Source: JBFWNG01 sp050251195 (GTDB lineage: Bacteria; Bdellovibrionota_B; Oligoflexia; Oligoflexales; Oligoflexaceae). From it: 64,000 bases of DNA. The notes below the pieces were generated by a model that did not search any database, was not told where the DNA came from, and saw only the letters and a program-made list of their open reading frames with translations. Numbering within the stretch: position 1 is the stretch's first letter; each line of letters begins with the position of its first letter. The position numbers were made by a program, and so were the translations under genes. Positions 17,578 through 26,348 of the stretch are shown here, piece after piece. The stretch is taken from positions 1 through 64,000 of the forward strand of contig JBFWNG010000014.1 of NCBI GenBank assembly GCA_050251195.1. The letters run 5' to 3'.

Positions 17578-18564
17578 ATGAGTCAAGTATTATCGCAAAG
17601 TGAAGTCGATGCATTGCTGTCCGCTGTGTCGGACAACCGAGTAGACGCTCCCCAAGATAGCGGGGGTGAGTCAGGTGCTGACAGCGGCATTGTGCAATAT
17701 GACTTGGCCAACCAGGATCGGATTATCCGTGGTCGGATGCCGACTCTCGATATTATTCACGATCGGTTTATCCGATTGTTCCGGGTAACATTGTCGAACG
17801 CGTTGCGGAAAATGGCCAACATCAGCGTTAACTCGACCGGTCCACTGAAATTTTCGGAGTTTATGAACTCTCTGCCATTACCCTCGTGCTTGAATATCCT
17901 ACGACTTGATCCTCTGCGCGGACCCGCTGTCATGGTTATCGAATCCAAGCTGCTCTATGCGTTGGTTGATAGTTTTTTCGGCGGTAACGACGTCCCCTAC
18001 ACCAAGATCGAGGGCAAGGACTTTACTCAGATTGAGATCAAGATCGCGCGCCGAGTTGTTCTTTCCGCTATTGACGACCTCGAAAAGGCTTGGGAACCGG
18101 TTTATCCGTTGAAGATAGGTTACAGCCGAACGGAAATCAATCCTCAATTCGTCGCCGTTGTTCCGCCTTCGGACGTTGTTATTGCGACGACTTTTGATGT
18201 GGAATTGGAAAAAGTATCCGGCACTATCAAGATAGTTATCCCATACGCTACCTTGGAGCCAATCAAATCAAAACTGTCGGTTGGTTTTCAAAGTGAGCAG
18301 CTCGAAGTTGACTTTATTTGGATCAACAGAATTAAGGAACAAATAATAAGGACTTCTGCCGAGCTTCTCGTAAAGCTTGGTGAGGCTCACATTCAAGTGC
18401 GCGATCTTCTTAACTTAGAAAAGGGCGACATTATTCAGCTCGATACCGACGCCACGATGCCGCTCAACGTCCTTTGCGAAGGAGTACCAAAATTCAAGGG
18501 TATCCCAGGTATCCTAAAAGGTAATCGAGCAATCAGAATTACAGAATCAAACTTTGACGTTTAA
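17578..18564 (+). CDS. fliM: Flagellar motor switch protein FliM
   Basis: C-ring protein that binds phosphorylated CheY and reverses the motor. 328 residues. The N-terminal peptide LSQSEVDALLSAV is the CheY-binding EIDALL-type motif. A CheC-like middle domain (about 50-240) and a C-terminal SpoA domain (about 250-325) follow. The intact CheY-binding peptide and the canonical cheY at 28019 imply ordinary switch control. It lies between fliL and fliN with 6- and 17-base gaps. Confidence 0.97.
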   Translation: MSQVLSQSEVDALLSAVSDNRVDAPQDSGGESGADSGIVQYDLANQDRIIRGRMPTLDIIHDRFIRLFRVTLSNALRKMANISVNSTGPLKFSEFMNSLPLPSCLNILRLDPLRGPAVMVIESKLLYALVDSFFGGNDVPYTKIEGKDFTQIEIKIARRVVLSAIDDLEKAWEPVYPLKIGYSRTEINPQFVAVVPPSDVVIATTFDVELEKVSGTIKIVIPYATLEPIKSKLSVGFQSEQLEVDFIWINRIKEQIIRTSAELLVKLGEAHIQVRDLLNLEKGDIIQLDTDATMPLNVLCEGVPKFKGIPGILKGNRAIRITESNFDV

Positions 18565-18581
18565 CTTGTAGGGGTTTTGTC

Positions 18582-18998
18582 ATGGCTGACGAAATGAATC
18601 CGGAGGATTTCGGACTCGGGAGCGAGTTCGATGATGCTCTTAATGAAGCTTCTGGTGGCGGCGGCGGCGAAGCTGGAGGAGAGGAAAATCCACGACATCG
18701 CTCCGATGAATCGAGGCTCGCAAAGGCGGATTTCTCAAAGCTCAAAATGATTCTCGACGTTCCGTTGAAGGTTTCGGTCGAACTGGGCCGGACGAAAATG
18801 CTTATTAACGATCTTCTCCAATTGGGACAAGGCTCGGTGATCGAACTAGACAAGATTGCGGGCGAACCTATGGAAATCCTCATCAACGACAAACTTGTGG
18901 CGATGGGTGAAGTCGTTGTTGTGAACGAGAAATTCGGCGTGAGGTTAACAGACGTTGTATCTCAGTTCGGTCTCCAAGACGTTTCAAATGCGGAATAA
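18582..18998 (+). CDS. fliN: Flagellar motor switch protein FliN
   Basis: Lower C-ring component that works with FliM and FliH in switching and cargo docking. 138 residues: an acidic, Gly-rich N-terminal extension (residues 1-50 including EASGGGGGEAGGEE) then the SpoA domain starting at about KMILDVPLKVSVELGR and containing LLQLGQGSVIELDK. AGGGG precedes the ATG. Size and order within the operon are typical. Confidence 0.96.
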   Translation: MADEMNPEDFGLGSEFDDALNEASGGGGGEAGGEENPRHRSDESRLAKADFSKLKMILDVPLKVSVELGRTKMLINDLLQLGQGSVIELDKIAGEPMEILINDKLVAMGEVVVVNEKFGVRLTDVVSQFGLQDVSNAE

Positions 18999-19010
18999 GA
19001 GGAAGTATTT

Positions 19011-20081
19011 ATGTTAAAAAGCGTGCTGATGTCATGCCTTCTCCTCGCCTACTCACCTGTTTTCGCGAAAGAGGAGACGGGTGCAAAAAAGGTTGCGCCA
19101 ACAATCCTTAAGGCTTTGGAAGTAGAAAACGTCGATTCCAATACCGTCGTGAACCTTAAGTTTGACCAAAAGATAAAGCAAGAAAAGCCCTCTCTTGAGG
19201 ATCATGGCTCGTTTATTCAAATGATTCTGTCGGACGTGACTGTACTGGAGTCGGGCAAGTTCTATGAGTCGACAAGCCCGTACATTAATAAGGTAGCTGT
19301 TGTCCAAGGAACTGAAAATCGAGCCTTGATTCGGATTTTCTTGGCTAGAGACGCGGCTGCCTTGCTTCCCAGTTTCAAAGTGGACGTTCTCGAGGATCGA
19401 TTGTTGGTTTTCCTTGATCATAAATCGCTTGAAGCACGCAATATTAAAGACCATCTTAAAACAGAGGCTAAAGACCAGGCGTCAGAAATAGTGGCCTCAA
19501 CGCCAGTTAAGAATGACATTCCGGACCCAGCAAAACTGACATTTGGTAAACCCGTCGACAATCGTTATTCAGATAAAATGGTTCTGGTTGCAGGGTTTCT
19601 TGTGGTTCTTCTTCTTCTTGCCGGTGCGTCGTTCATCCTTCGCAACTTTTTTAGAAAACTATCCGGAAAGAACGCGTCCTACGATGTGCCGAAATTTAAA
19701 ACCTTGGCGACATATGCTATTGCACCAAAGCAAAGGCTCGCGGTTGTGGAGATTGGCGGACAGCAAATCCTTCTGGGGATTTCACAGCAAAACATTTCCT
19801 ATTTGACAACCATTAGCGATAAGGCTCCACGTCAAGTTCTTGAACCGATGAGCCGGCCGGAAGTGGGAAAGAATACCTGGCAATTGCCGTCTAAAGTTGC
19901 GACCCAAAAATATGCTGCAAATGAGGTAGAGCGTTCGGCGATCGAGACTCCCAAACCGGTTGAACGCAAGGTTTCGAGAAAGAAACAGACTGAACGTGTT
20001 CAATCAGACGATATTTCGAGAAGCATAGAGGACGTGACGAATTTAATCCGTAGCAAGATAAAAGATCTTCCAGCTCTATAA
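19011..20081 (+). CDS. fliO: FliO-type export protein with N-terminal AMIN-like domain
   Basis: 356 residues, much longer than usual FliO (about 100-140). Order: signal peptide (1-19), a strand-rich periplasmic domain resembling AMIN (about 30-140; pattern VVNLKFDQKI, FIQMILSDV, RALIRIFLARD, LLVFLDH), a linker, one membrane segment (about 190-210), then the short FliO-like cytoplasmic domain (about 225-275; QRLAVVEIGGQQILLGIS) and a basic tail. Position directly before fliP and the C-terminal domain support FliO. AMIN domains usually bind peptidoglycan or polysaccharide, so the fusion may tie the export gate to the wall. GAGGAAG precedes the ATG. Confidence 0.75.
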   Translation: MLKSVLMSCLLLAYSPVFAKEETGAKKVAPTILKALEVENVDSNTVVNLKFDQKIKQEKPSLEDHGSFIQMILSDVTVLESGKFYESTSPYINKVAVVQGTENRALIRIFLARDAAALLPSFKVDVLEDRLLVFLDHKSLEARNIKDHLKTEAKDQASEIVASTPVKNDIPDPAKLTFGKPVDNRYSDKMVLVAGFLVVLLLLAGASFILRNFFRKLSGKNASYDVPKFKTLATYAIAPKQRLAVVEIGGQQILLGISQQNISYLTTISDKAPRQVLEPMSRPEVGKNTWQLPSKVATQKYAANEVERSAIETPKPVERKVSRKKQTERVQSDDISRSIEDVTNLIRSKIKDLPAL

Positions 20082-20112
20082 TTGTCATCCACTCGATCTG
20101 CGGGAAAGCAAA

Positions 20113-20907
20113 ATGGGAAGAATGATCAGCGATTCAAGAGGAACTACCCGCATTTCTGTCGGGCTTCTTTTCGTTTTAGTTTTGCTTCCTCTTTTTGGAT
20201 CCTTGATCGCATCAAACGCATATGCTGATTCTCCTACCTTAACGCTCGATCTGTCTAATCCCGATAGTCCCGAATCTGTTGTTCCTGCGATTAAAATAGT
20301 AGTTCTTCTTACTGTTTTAGCGGTCGCTCCCGCGCTTTTGCTCATGGCAACCTCCTTCACGCGCATTCTTATCGTGCTGAGTTTTGTTCGCCAAGCCCTT
20401 GGTACACAAACGATGCCGCCTAATCAGGTTGTCGTAGGACTTTCACTCTTTTTAACCTTGTTCACCATGGGACCCATTATCGACCGCGTGACGGAAAATT
20501 CCTTGAATCCCTATTTGGAAGAGAAGATTTCTCAGGAGGAAGCCCTCAATCAGCTCACGATACCTTTTCGAAAATTCATGCTCGCCGAAACGAGGGAAAC
20601 CGATCTTGGCTTGTTCATGGAACTTTCCAAGATGCCAAAGCCGAAAAATGAAAACGAAGTTTCTATGAAAACCCTGATGCCGGCGTTCATGATTAGTGAA
20701 CTAAAAACAGCGTTTCAGATGGGATTCCTGGTCTATATTCCGTTCCTCATTATTGACATGGTGGTCTCATCGGTTTTGATGGCGATGGGTATGATGATGT
20801 TGCCGCCGACAGTAGTGTCCTTACCGTTTAAGTTGATTCTCTTCGTGTTGGTAGACGGCTGGTCTTTGATCGTTGATTCGTTAGTAAAAAGTTTCAACAT
20901 AGCTTAG
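20113..20907 (+). CDS. fliP: Flagellar type III export gate protein FliP
   Basis: Core pore subunit of the export gate with FliQ and FliR. 264 residues: cleavable signal peptide, a short periplasmic stretch, then four membrane segments typical of the family. Family words MATSFTRILIVLSFVRQALGTQTMPPNQVVVGLSLFLT and FKTAFQMGF-like ELKTAFQMGFLVYIPFLIIDMVV are readily recognised. GGGAAAG precedes the ATG. Follows fliO by 31 bases. Confidence 0.97.
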   Translation: MGRMISDSRGTTRISVGLLFVLVLLPLFGSLIASNAYADSPTLTLDLSNPDSPESVVPAIKIVVLLTVLAVAPALLLMATSFTRILIVLSFVRQALGTQTMPPNQVVVGLSLFLTLFTMGPIIDRVTENSLNPYLEEKISQEEALNQLTIPFRKFMLAETRETDLGLFMELSKMPKPKNENEVSMKTLMPAFMISELKTAFQMGFLVYIPFLIIDMVVSSVLMAMGMMMLPPTVVSLPFKLILFVLVDGWSLIVDSLVKSFNIA

Positions 20908-20915
20908 GAGTCGTT

Positions 20916-21185
20916 ATGACCGAGGTAACCGTAATCGATATAGCTACCAAGACACTTTGGGTTGCAGTCCAGGTTGCCGCTCCAGCGCTCGTTGCAACGC
21001 TTATCATGGGCGTTATAGTCTCCATCTTTCAAGCCGCGACGCAAATCAACGAACAAACGCTGTCTTTTATACCTAAAATCCTGGCAATGACCGCCGCACT
21101 TGTTCTTTTCGGTCCCTGGATCTTACATATTATGATGGGATTCACGACGGAGATGTTTAAGGGCCTCCCCGGCTTGATCCACTAG
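20916..21185 (+). CDS. fliQ: Flagellar type III export gate protein FliQ
   Basis: Small two-helix membrane protein of the export gate. 89 residues, matching the family's usual length, with hydrophobic segments at about 15-40 and 52-75 separated by FQAATQINEQTLSFIPKI, a strongly conserved family stretch. AGGAG lies 5 bases before the ATG. Packed between fliP (8 bases) and fliR (10 bases). Confidence 0.97.
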   Translation: MTEVTVIDIATKTLWVAVQVAAPALVATLIMGVIVSIFQAATQINEQTLSFIPKILAMTAALVLFGPWILHIMMGFTTEMFKGLPGLIH

Positions 21186-21195
21186 AGCAAAAAAA

Positions 21196-21978
21196 ATGGT
21201 GGCGATATCGGTAGCAGAAATTTTGAAGGGCACTTTGATCTTTTTTAGGATCGGAGCGGCTTTCACTACATTACCATTCTTCGGCGATCAACCCACGCCA
21301 GTTCCTTTGCGAATACTTCTTACTATCGCCGTTTCATTCTGTATCAATCTAATTGTGCCGGCAACCTGGTTCGCGGTTCCTCTCAATGACATCGTGATGT
21401 TTTTCGTCGTCGTCGTAAAAGAAATTCTTGTAGGGCTTGTCATCGGGTTTTTAGCGAAGTTGCTTATAGACGGTTTGATCATGTCTTCCTCTCTTGTCGG
21501 GTACCAGATGGGTTTTGGTACCGCCAGCCTATTGATGCCTGGGGCTGACGAACAAATGAATAGTTTCACAGCGCTTCACCGCATCGTCATACTCACAATC
21601 TTTTTGAGTCTCGATCTCCATCATCTTTTCTTAGCAGCTGTGATTGAAACGTTTAAATATATCCCAGCGGGTGCTGCCACTTTGTCGGCGGCCAGCATGG
21701 ACACCATTGTGAGCCTCTCCTCTCGAATGTTTCTGACAGGAATGAAGCTCGCCGCGCCTATCCTGGTGGCTTTGATGTTTGCCATGTCGGCTATGGGCTT
21801 GATCGCTCGAACGGTGCCGCAAATGAACGTTTTCACGATGAGTTTTCCTCTGAGCTTCTTTATCGGCATTGTCGTTTACGCGGCGACGTTGCCGTTTTTT
21901 CCGTCGTGGATACAAGGTTACTTCGATAATCATGCGCCGGATATCTTTAACGTTGTTCGTTCTTTGACTAAAGGATAG
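21196..21978 (+). CDS. fliR: Flagellar type III export gate protein FliR
   Basis: Export-gate membrane subunit that caps the FliP5Q4R1 complex. 260 residues with about six hydrophobic segments. Conserved features include RIGAAFTTLPFFGDQPTPV and GYQMGFGTASLLMPG. The ATG has only a weak A-rich leader, consistent with coupling to fliQ. It is separate from flhB here (7-base gap), although the two are fused in some bacteria. Confidence 0.96.
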   Translation: MVAISVAEILKGTLIFFRIGAAFTTLPFFGDQPTPVPLRILLTIAVSFCINLIVPATWFAVPLNDIVMFFVVVVKEILVGLVIGFLAKLLIDGLIMSSSLVGYQMGFGTASLLMPGADEQMNSFTALHRIVILTIFLSLDLHHLFLAAVIETFKYIPAGAATLSAASMDTIVSLSSRMFLTGMKLAAPILVALMFAMSAMGLIARTVPQMNVFTMSFPLSFFIGIVVYAATLPFFPSWIQGYFDNHAPDIFNVVRSLTKG

Positions 21979-21985
21979 TTGGTCG

Positions 21986-23086
21986 ATGGCAGAAGATTTT
22001 ACCGACAATGCCGATCGCTCCGAAGAAGCGACCCCCGAACGGAGGGACGAGTTTAGAGAAAGAGGTCAAATCGCTTTCTCCCGGGAACTCACGTCCGTTT
22101 TTGCCCTTATGGCCGCTGTGGTATTCTTAAGTAGCTACGCAGGCACCTATTTCAATACATTGAAGCATTCGCTGCGAAACGGTTTTCAGAATTTTTACAA
22201 AATTTCCATCAACACGCCGGAAGATCTTATTCATTTCACGCAAAATGCAGCGTTCGATTTGTTGCGTATGATCGCGCCGGTATGTTTAGTAGTTGCCGCC
22301 GTGGCTAGTTTTACTACCCTTTTGCAAACACAGTTCAACTGGTCATGGGAAAAGCTAAAACCCGATTTCTCAAAACTCAATCCCATCGCTGGCCTTGCGA
22401 ACATGTTCAACACGCAAGCCTTGGTGAATTTGCTTAAGGGCATTGGCAAGATGGCGGCGGTTACCATAGTTGCCTATCTTATTCTCTACAGCGAATGGAT
22501 CAAGATGCCCAGCTTGATCAATTACTCATCTGAACGCGCCTGGGCCTATTGGGCGGACATAACGAAAAACCTGTTTTACGGCGTCTCGGCTCTACTCTTT
22601 GTTATTGCTGGCGGGGATTATTTGTTCAATTTCCTAACGTTCGAAAAACAGATGAAGATGACCAAACAAGAAGTAAAAGAAGAATATAAGAGACGAGAGG
22701 TTGATCCCCACGTCAAAGCAAAGATCAAGAAGATGCAAAAGGACTTCTCTTTTGCCAAGGTTGTTAAGGCCACAGCAAAGGCTACCGTTATTGTAACTAA
22801 CCCCACCCACTTCGCTGTCGCACTGCAATATGAAATGGGCATGGCGGCTCCCGTTGTCGTTGCAAAGGGCCAAGATTTTTTGGCGTTAGAGATGCGTCGC
22901 ATTGCAAACGAAAATTCCATTCCGATCGTAGAAAATCCGCCGCTTGCTCGAACCCTATTTAAGCTTGTGGATATCGGCGGGTTGATACCGGAAAGTCTTT
23001 ATAAAGCCGTATCCGAGGTCATCAAATACGTATTTAAACTAAAGGGCATGTCCCTAAAAGCGCAAACTAAGGGAGCACAGTCATAG
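21986..23086 (+). CDS. flhB: Flagellar export switch protein FlhB
   Basis: Inner-membrane protein that switches export from hook to filament substrates after self-cleavage. 366 residues: N-terminal tail (RSEEATPERRDEFRERGQI), four membrane segments to about residue 220, then the cytoplasmic domain containing the autocleavage site NPTH in TVIVTNPTHFAVAL (about residue 270). The intact NPTH implies normal cleavage. AAAGGA precedes the ATG. Confidence 0.97.
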   Translation: MAEDFTDNADRSEEATPERRDEFRERGQIAFSRELTSVFALMAAVVFLSSYAGTYFNTLKHSLRNGFQNFYKISINTPEDLIHFTQNAAFDLLRMIAPVCLVVAAVASFTTLLQTQFNWSWEKLKPDFSKLNPIAGLANMFNTQALVNLLKGIGKMAAVTIVAYLILYSEWIKMPSLINYSSERAWAYWADITKNLFYGVSALLFVIAGGDYLFNFLTFEKQMKMTKQEVKEEYKRREVDPHVKAKIKKMQKDFSFAKVVKATAKATVIVTNPTHFAVALQYEMGMAAPVVVAKGQDFLALEMRRIANENSIPIVENPPLARTLFKLVDIGGLIPESLYKAVSEVIKYVFKLKGMSLKAQTKGAQS

Positions 23087-23115
23087 CCACCCAAGCCGTA
23101 AATCGCAATGCCACG

Positions 23116-25167
23116 ATGATGTCCATATTCAAGAGTCCGGATATCCAGTTGGCTGTCGGTATTCTTGGTATCGTTTTTACAATGATTTTGCCGCTGCCTC
23201 CGCTCTTATTGGACGTATTGTTGTCTATATCAATCATGGCTTCTATTCTGATCTTGCTCGTTTCTATCTATGTCACTGAACCCCTGGATTTTTCAACCTT
23301 CCCAACAGTCTTGTTGATTGTGACCTTGTTTAGATTGGGACTCAATGTCGCTACCACTCGAAGTATCCTTTTGAATGCCAACAATGGTGATATCAGTAGC
23401 GTCGTTTCGTCATTCGGAAACTTCGTTGTCGGGGGCAACTACTTCGTCGGTTTCGTCATCTTTATCATTCTTTCTGTCATCAACTTTATAGTTATCACGA
23501 AAGGTGCCGGCAGGGTCGCGGAAGTAGGCGCTAGGTTCACCTTGGACGCGATGCCAGGAAAACAGATGGCGATCGATGCGGAATTGAACGGGGGACTGAT
23601 CGATCGAGACGAGGCGAGAAGACGCCGTCAGAAGATCGAGCGAGAGGCGGATTTCTACGGTTCTATGGACGGTGCCAGCAAGTTCGTACGAGGTGACGCA
23701 GTCGCTGGGATTATCATCACCGCCGTGAATATCATCGTGGGTCTGATTCTCGGCGTTCTAAAATACGATATGAGTTTTGCAAACGCGGCACAGGTTTACA
23801 CATTGTTAACAGTGGGTGACGGTCTCGTCAGTCAGATACCGGCACTGATCGTGTCGACCGCAGCCGGTATCGTGGTTACTCGTTCGGGATCAGGCGCCGT
23901 TCTCAGCGAAAGCTTAGGGGCTCAGCTCCTTAAGCATCCTAAGGCGATGTATATCTGTTCGGTTATGCTGCTCTTCTTGGGCGCCCTGCCAGGCATGCCA
24001 TTATTGCCGTTTTCGGTTCTCAGCATTGGATTTGTGTTTTTAGGTCGTATGGCAACCAGAAAGATCGTTCAGGAACGCGAACGCGCCGAAAAACAGAAGG
24101 CCACGGAAGAATCGAGCGTGACCGACTCAGTTGAAAACATGTTGCATGTTGACGTCTTGGCGTTGGAAGTCGGTGTTGGGCTGATTCCTCTCGTCGACAG
24201 CCAACAAGACGGCGAAATCCTCGAAAGGATCGTATCCTCGAGGAAACAATTCGCGCAAGAAATGGGCATCATTGTCCCCATGGTCATGGTGCGGGACAAC
24301 ATTCAGCTTAAACCGGGTGATTACCAGATTCTTCTAAAGGGTAATAAGATAGACAACGGAGGCCTGATGGTTGACCACTTTTTGGCGATGGATCCGGGTG
24401 ATATCGTCGAACCGATAGAAGGCGTGAGGGGCAAGGAGCCCGCCTATGGTTTGGACGCTCTTTGGATTAAGAAAAGCCAAAAGGAAGAAGCCATTTTCCG
24501 CGGTTATACCGTCGTTAACTGCGCTACGGTGGTTGTAACTCATTTGACCAAGCTGGTTGAAGAACACGCACACGAGTTATTGGGGCGCCAAGAGGCGCAA
24601 AATCTCATAGACGGTCTCAAACAAGACTATCCAAAAGTGGTCGAAGAGGTTTTGGGTCCGGAGCGTCTTTCTCTCGGCGAGGTTGTTCGCGTTTTACAAA
24701 ACCTTCTTGAAGAGAAGGTAAGTATTCGAGATCTTCGCACGATCTTTGAGGTTTTAGCCGATTATTGTAAAGGTTTAAAGCATCCCGACGTTTTGACGCG
24801 TTATGTACGAATTGGTCTTGGACGTGGTATTATGAAGAAGTACCTCACAATAGATGACAAGCTTATTGTGACAACACTCGATCGAGGCGTTGAGGACTTG
24901 CTCGTGTCAGGTCTTCAGCATCGTGAAGATGGATCTACAACGCTACAAATTGATCCAGAGATTGCACATAGGCTTTTAAACAATGTGGCCAAGGGAATGG
25001 AGCTCTTTCAGAATACGGGAACGCAACCCATCATCCTATGCGGTTCTCTGATTCGGTGGGAGTTTAAGCGACTGTTGAAGCGATTTATTCCGGGAGCGGT
25101 AGTGCTCGCTTTTGACGAATTGCCGCAGGGTACGAAGACACAAACCCTGGGAACGATTTCTCTGTAG
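23116..25167 (+). CDS. flhA: Flagellar export gate protein FlhA
   Basis: Largest export-gate subunit and docking site for chaperone-substrate complexes. About 683 residues: seven or eight membrane segments in the first ~310 residues, the conserved FHIPEP-region equivalent with RFTLDAMPGKQMAIDAELNGG, then the soluble docking domain to the end. The start is uncertain. The ATG at 23116 has no ribosome-binding site, whereas GGGAG at 23071-23075 stands 7 bases before an in-frame ATA at 23083 that overlaps the flhB stop (see findings). Confidence 0.96.
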   Translation: MMSIFKSPDIQLAVGILGIVFTMILPLPPLLLDVLLSISIMASILILLVSIYVTEPLDFSTFPTVLLIVTLFRLGLNVATTRSILLNANNGDISSVVSSFGNFVVGGNYFVGFVIFIILSVINFIVITKGAGRVAEVGARFTLDAMPGKQMAIDAELNGGLIDRDEARRRRQKIEREADFYGSMDGASKFVRGDAVAGIIITAVNIIVGLILGVLKYDMSFANAAQVYTLLTVGDGLVSQIPALIVSTAAGIVVTRSGSGAVLSESLGAQLLKHPKAMYICSVMLLFLGALPGMPLLPFSVLSIGFVFLGRMATRKIVQERERAEKQKATEESSVTDSVENMLHVDVLALEVGVGLIPLVDSQQDGEILERIVSSRKQFAQEMGIIVPMVMVRDNIQLKPGDYQILLKGNKIDNGGLMVDHFLAMDPGDIVEPIEGVRGKEPAYGLDALWIKKSQKEEAIFRGYTVVNCATVVVTHLTKLVEEHAHELLGRQEAQNLIDGLKQDYPKVVEEVLGPERLSLGEVVRVLQNLLEEKVSIRDLRTIFEVLADYCKGLKHPDVLTRYVRIGLGRGIMKKYLTIDDKLIVTTLDRGVEDLLVSGLQHREDGSTTLQIDPEIAHRLLNNVAKGMELFQNTGTQPIILCGSLIRWEFKRLLKRFIPGAVVLAFDELPQGTKTQTLGTISL

Positions 25168-25178
25168 AGGGCTGAAAG

Positions 25179-26348
25179 ATGCAAATAAAAACTTTCGAAG
25201 CTTTTTCTATGCGCGAAGCGGTTGCCGCTATTCGAAGCGAGTTTGGCTCAGATGCGGTGATTCTAAATTCCAAGGAAAAGGAAGACGCAAGAAGCGGCAA
25301 CAAAATATTCGAAGTCACTGCGGCCATAGCCAACAATGGCAAGAATGGCGGAACTTCGGTTGACGTTGCTTTGGGCAAGGATTTGCATTCTTTCAAACAA
25401 AGGTTAAATGACATCGAAGCGAAAATCGACGACCTTCTTTCAGCGCAGATTAAACGCCAACATTTTTACACCCTTGATTCGAGTCTTGAAGAACTGAAGA
25501 ATATTCTTTTCGACGTTATGAAAAGTGAATTTGCCGTCAACGGCAAGGATGCCGACGAGGGCGTACTAAAAGTTCTTAATCACCTGAAGGTTATGGAAGT
25601 CGATCCCACGAAAATGGCCGAGATCAATTCATATCTTGAGTCGTTGCCAAAACCAGAACAGAATCTCGTTGGAGAAGATCGTTATAAATATTATCGAGAC
25701 TACGCTATTCGATGGATGATAAAGCGAATTAAAATAGCGCCAAATTTTACATCCTCGATTTCAGGTGCCGCGGTTCACGTCTTTGTCGGAGCGAACGGAG
25801 TCGGCAAGACTTCCGTTGTTTCCAAGCTTGCGCAAGAATTTAGTAAGGGCGAGAAGAAGTCGGTTCTTCTCATATCTATGGATACAAAGAGACTGGCGGC
25901 AAACGAGCATCTTAGAATCATTGCGAAGGTGTTAGGAGTCAGGTTTGAAGAAGCCAGAAACAGCGACGAACTGGAGTCTTTGTTAACAAATCACCAGTCT
26001 GACGTGGTCTTGGTAGATACGTACGGTCTAAGCCCTAAGAATCAAAAAGAATTTCAGCCGATACAGGAAATGAAAAAGCTGAATGTTCCCCTGGATTTTC
26101 ACTTAGTTCTTTCCACAACGGAGAGTAATTCACATCAAGATAGGACCGTACGGTTTTTCACAGCTTTAGGCCTGCAGAGTTTGATCTTCAACAAGTTGGA
26201 TGAGTCTTGGTCCTACGGAAACATCTTTAATCTTTCAACAAAATGGGCGGTACCGCTGAGTTACTTCGGCGTTGGGCCTTCGATTCCAGAGGATATCGAG
26301 CGGGCATCTCGAGAGCGAGTTATTGAACGAATCTTCGGAGTGAGTTGA
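25179..26348 (+). CDS. flhF: Flagellar GTPase FlhF
   Basis: SRP-type GTPase that fixes where flagella are built, usually at a pole. 389 residues: B domain (MQIKTFEAFSMREAVAAIRSEFG, a typical start), a helical N domain, and the G domain from about residue 195 with P-loop GANGVGKTS (about 208-216) and G4-like NKLD. The G3 motif reads DTYGLS where DTAGR is usual, so the hydrolysis motif is altered. GAGGG precedes the ATG. Overlaps flhG by a few bases. Confidence 0.95.
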   Translation: MQIKTFEAFSMREAVAAIRSEFGSDAVILNSKEKEDARSGNKIFEVTAAIANNGKNGGTSVDVALGKDLHSFKQRLNDIEAKIDDLLSAQIKRQHFYTLDSSLEELKNILFDVMKSEFAVNGKDADEGVLKVLNHLKVMEVDPTKMAEINSYLESLPKPEQNLVGEDRYKYYRDYAIRWMIKRIKIAPNFTSSISGAAVHVFVGANGVGKTSVVSKLAQEFSKGEKKSVLLISMDTKRLAANEHLRIIAKVLGVRFEEARNSDELESLLTNHQSDVVLVDTYGLSPKNQKEFQPIQEMKKLNVPLDFHLVLSTTESNSHQDRTVRFFTALGLQSLIFNKLDESWSYGNIFNLSTKWAVPLSYFGVGPSIPEDIERASRERVIERIFGVS

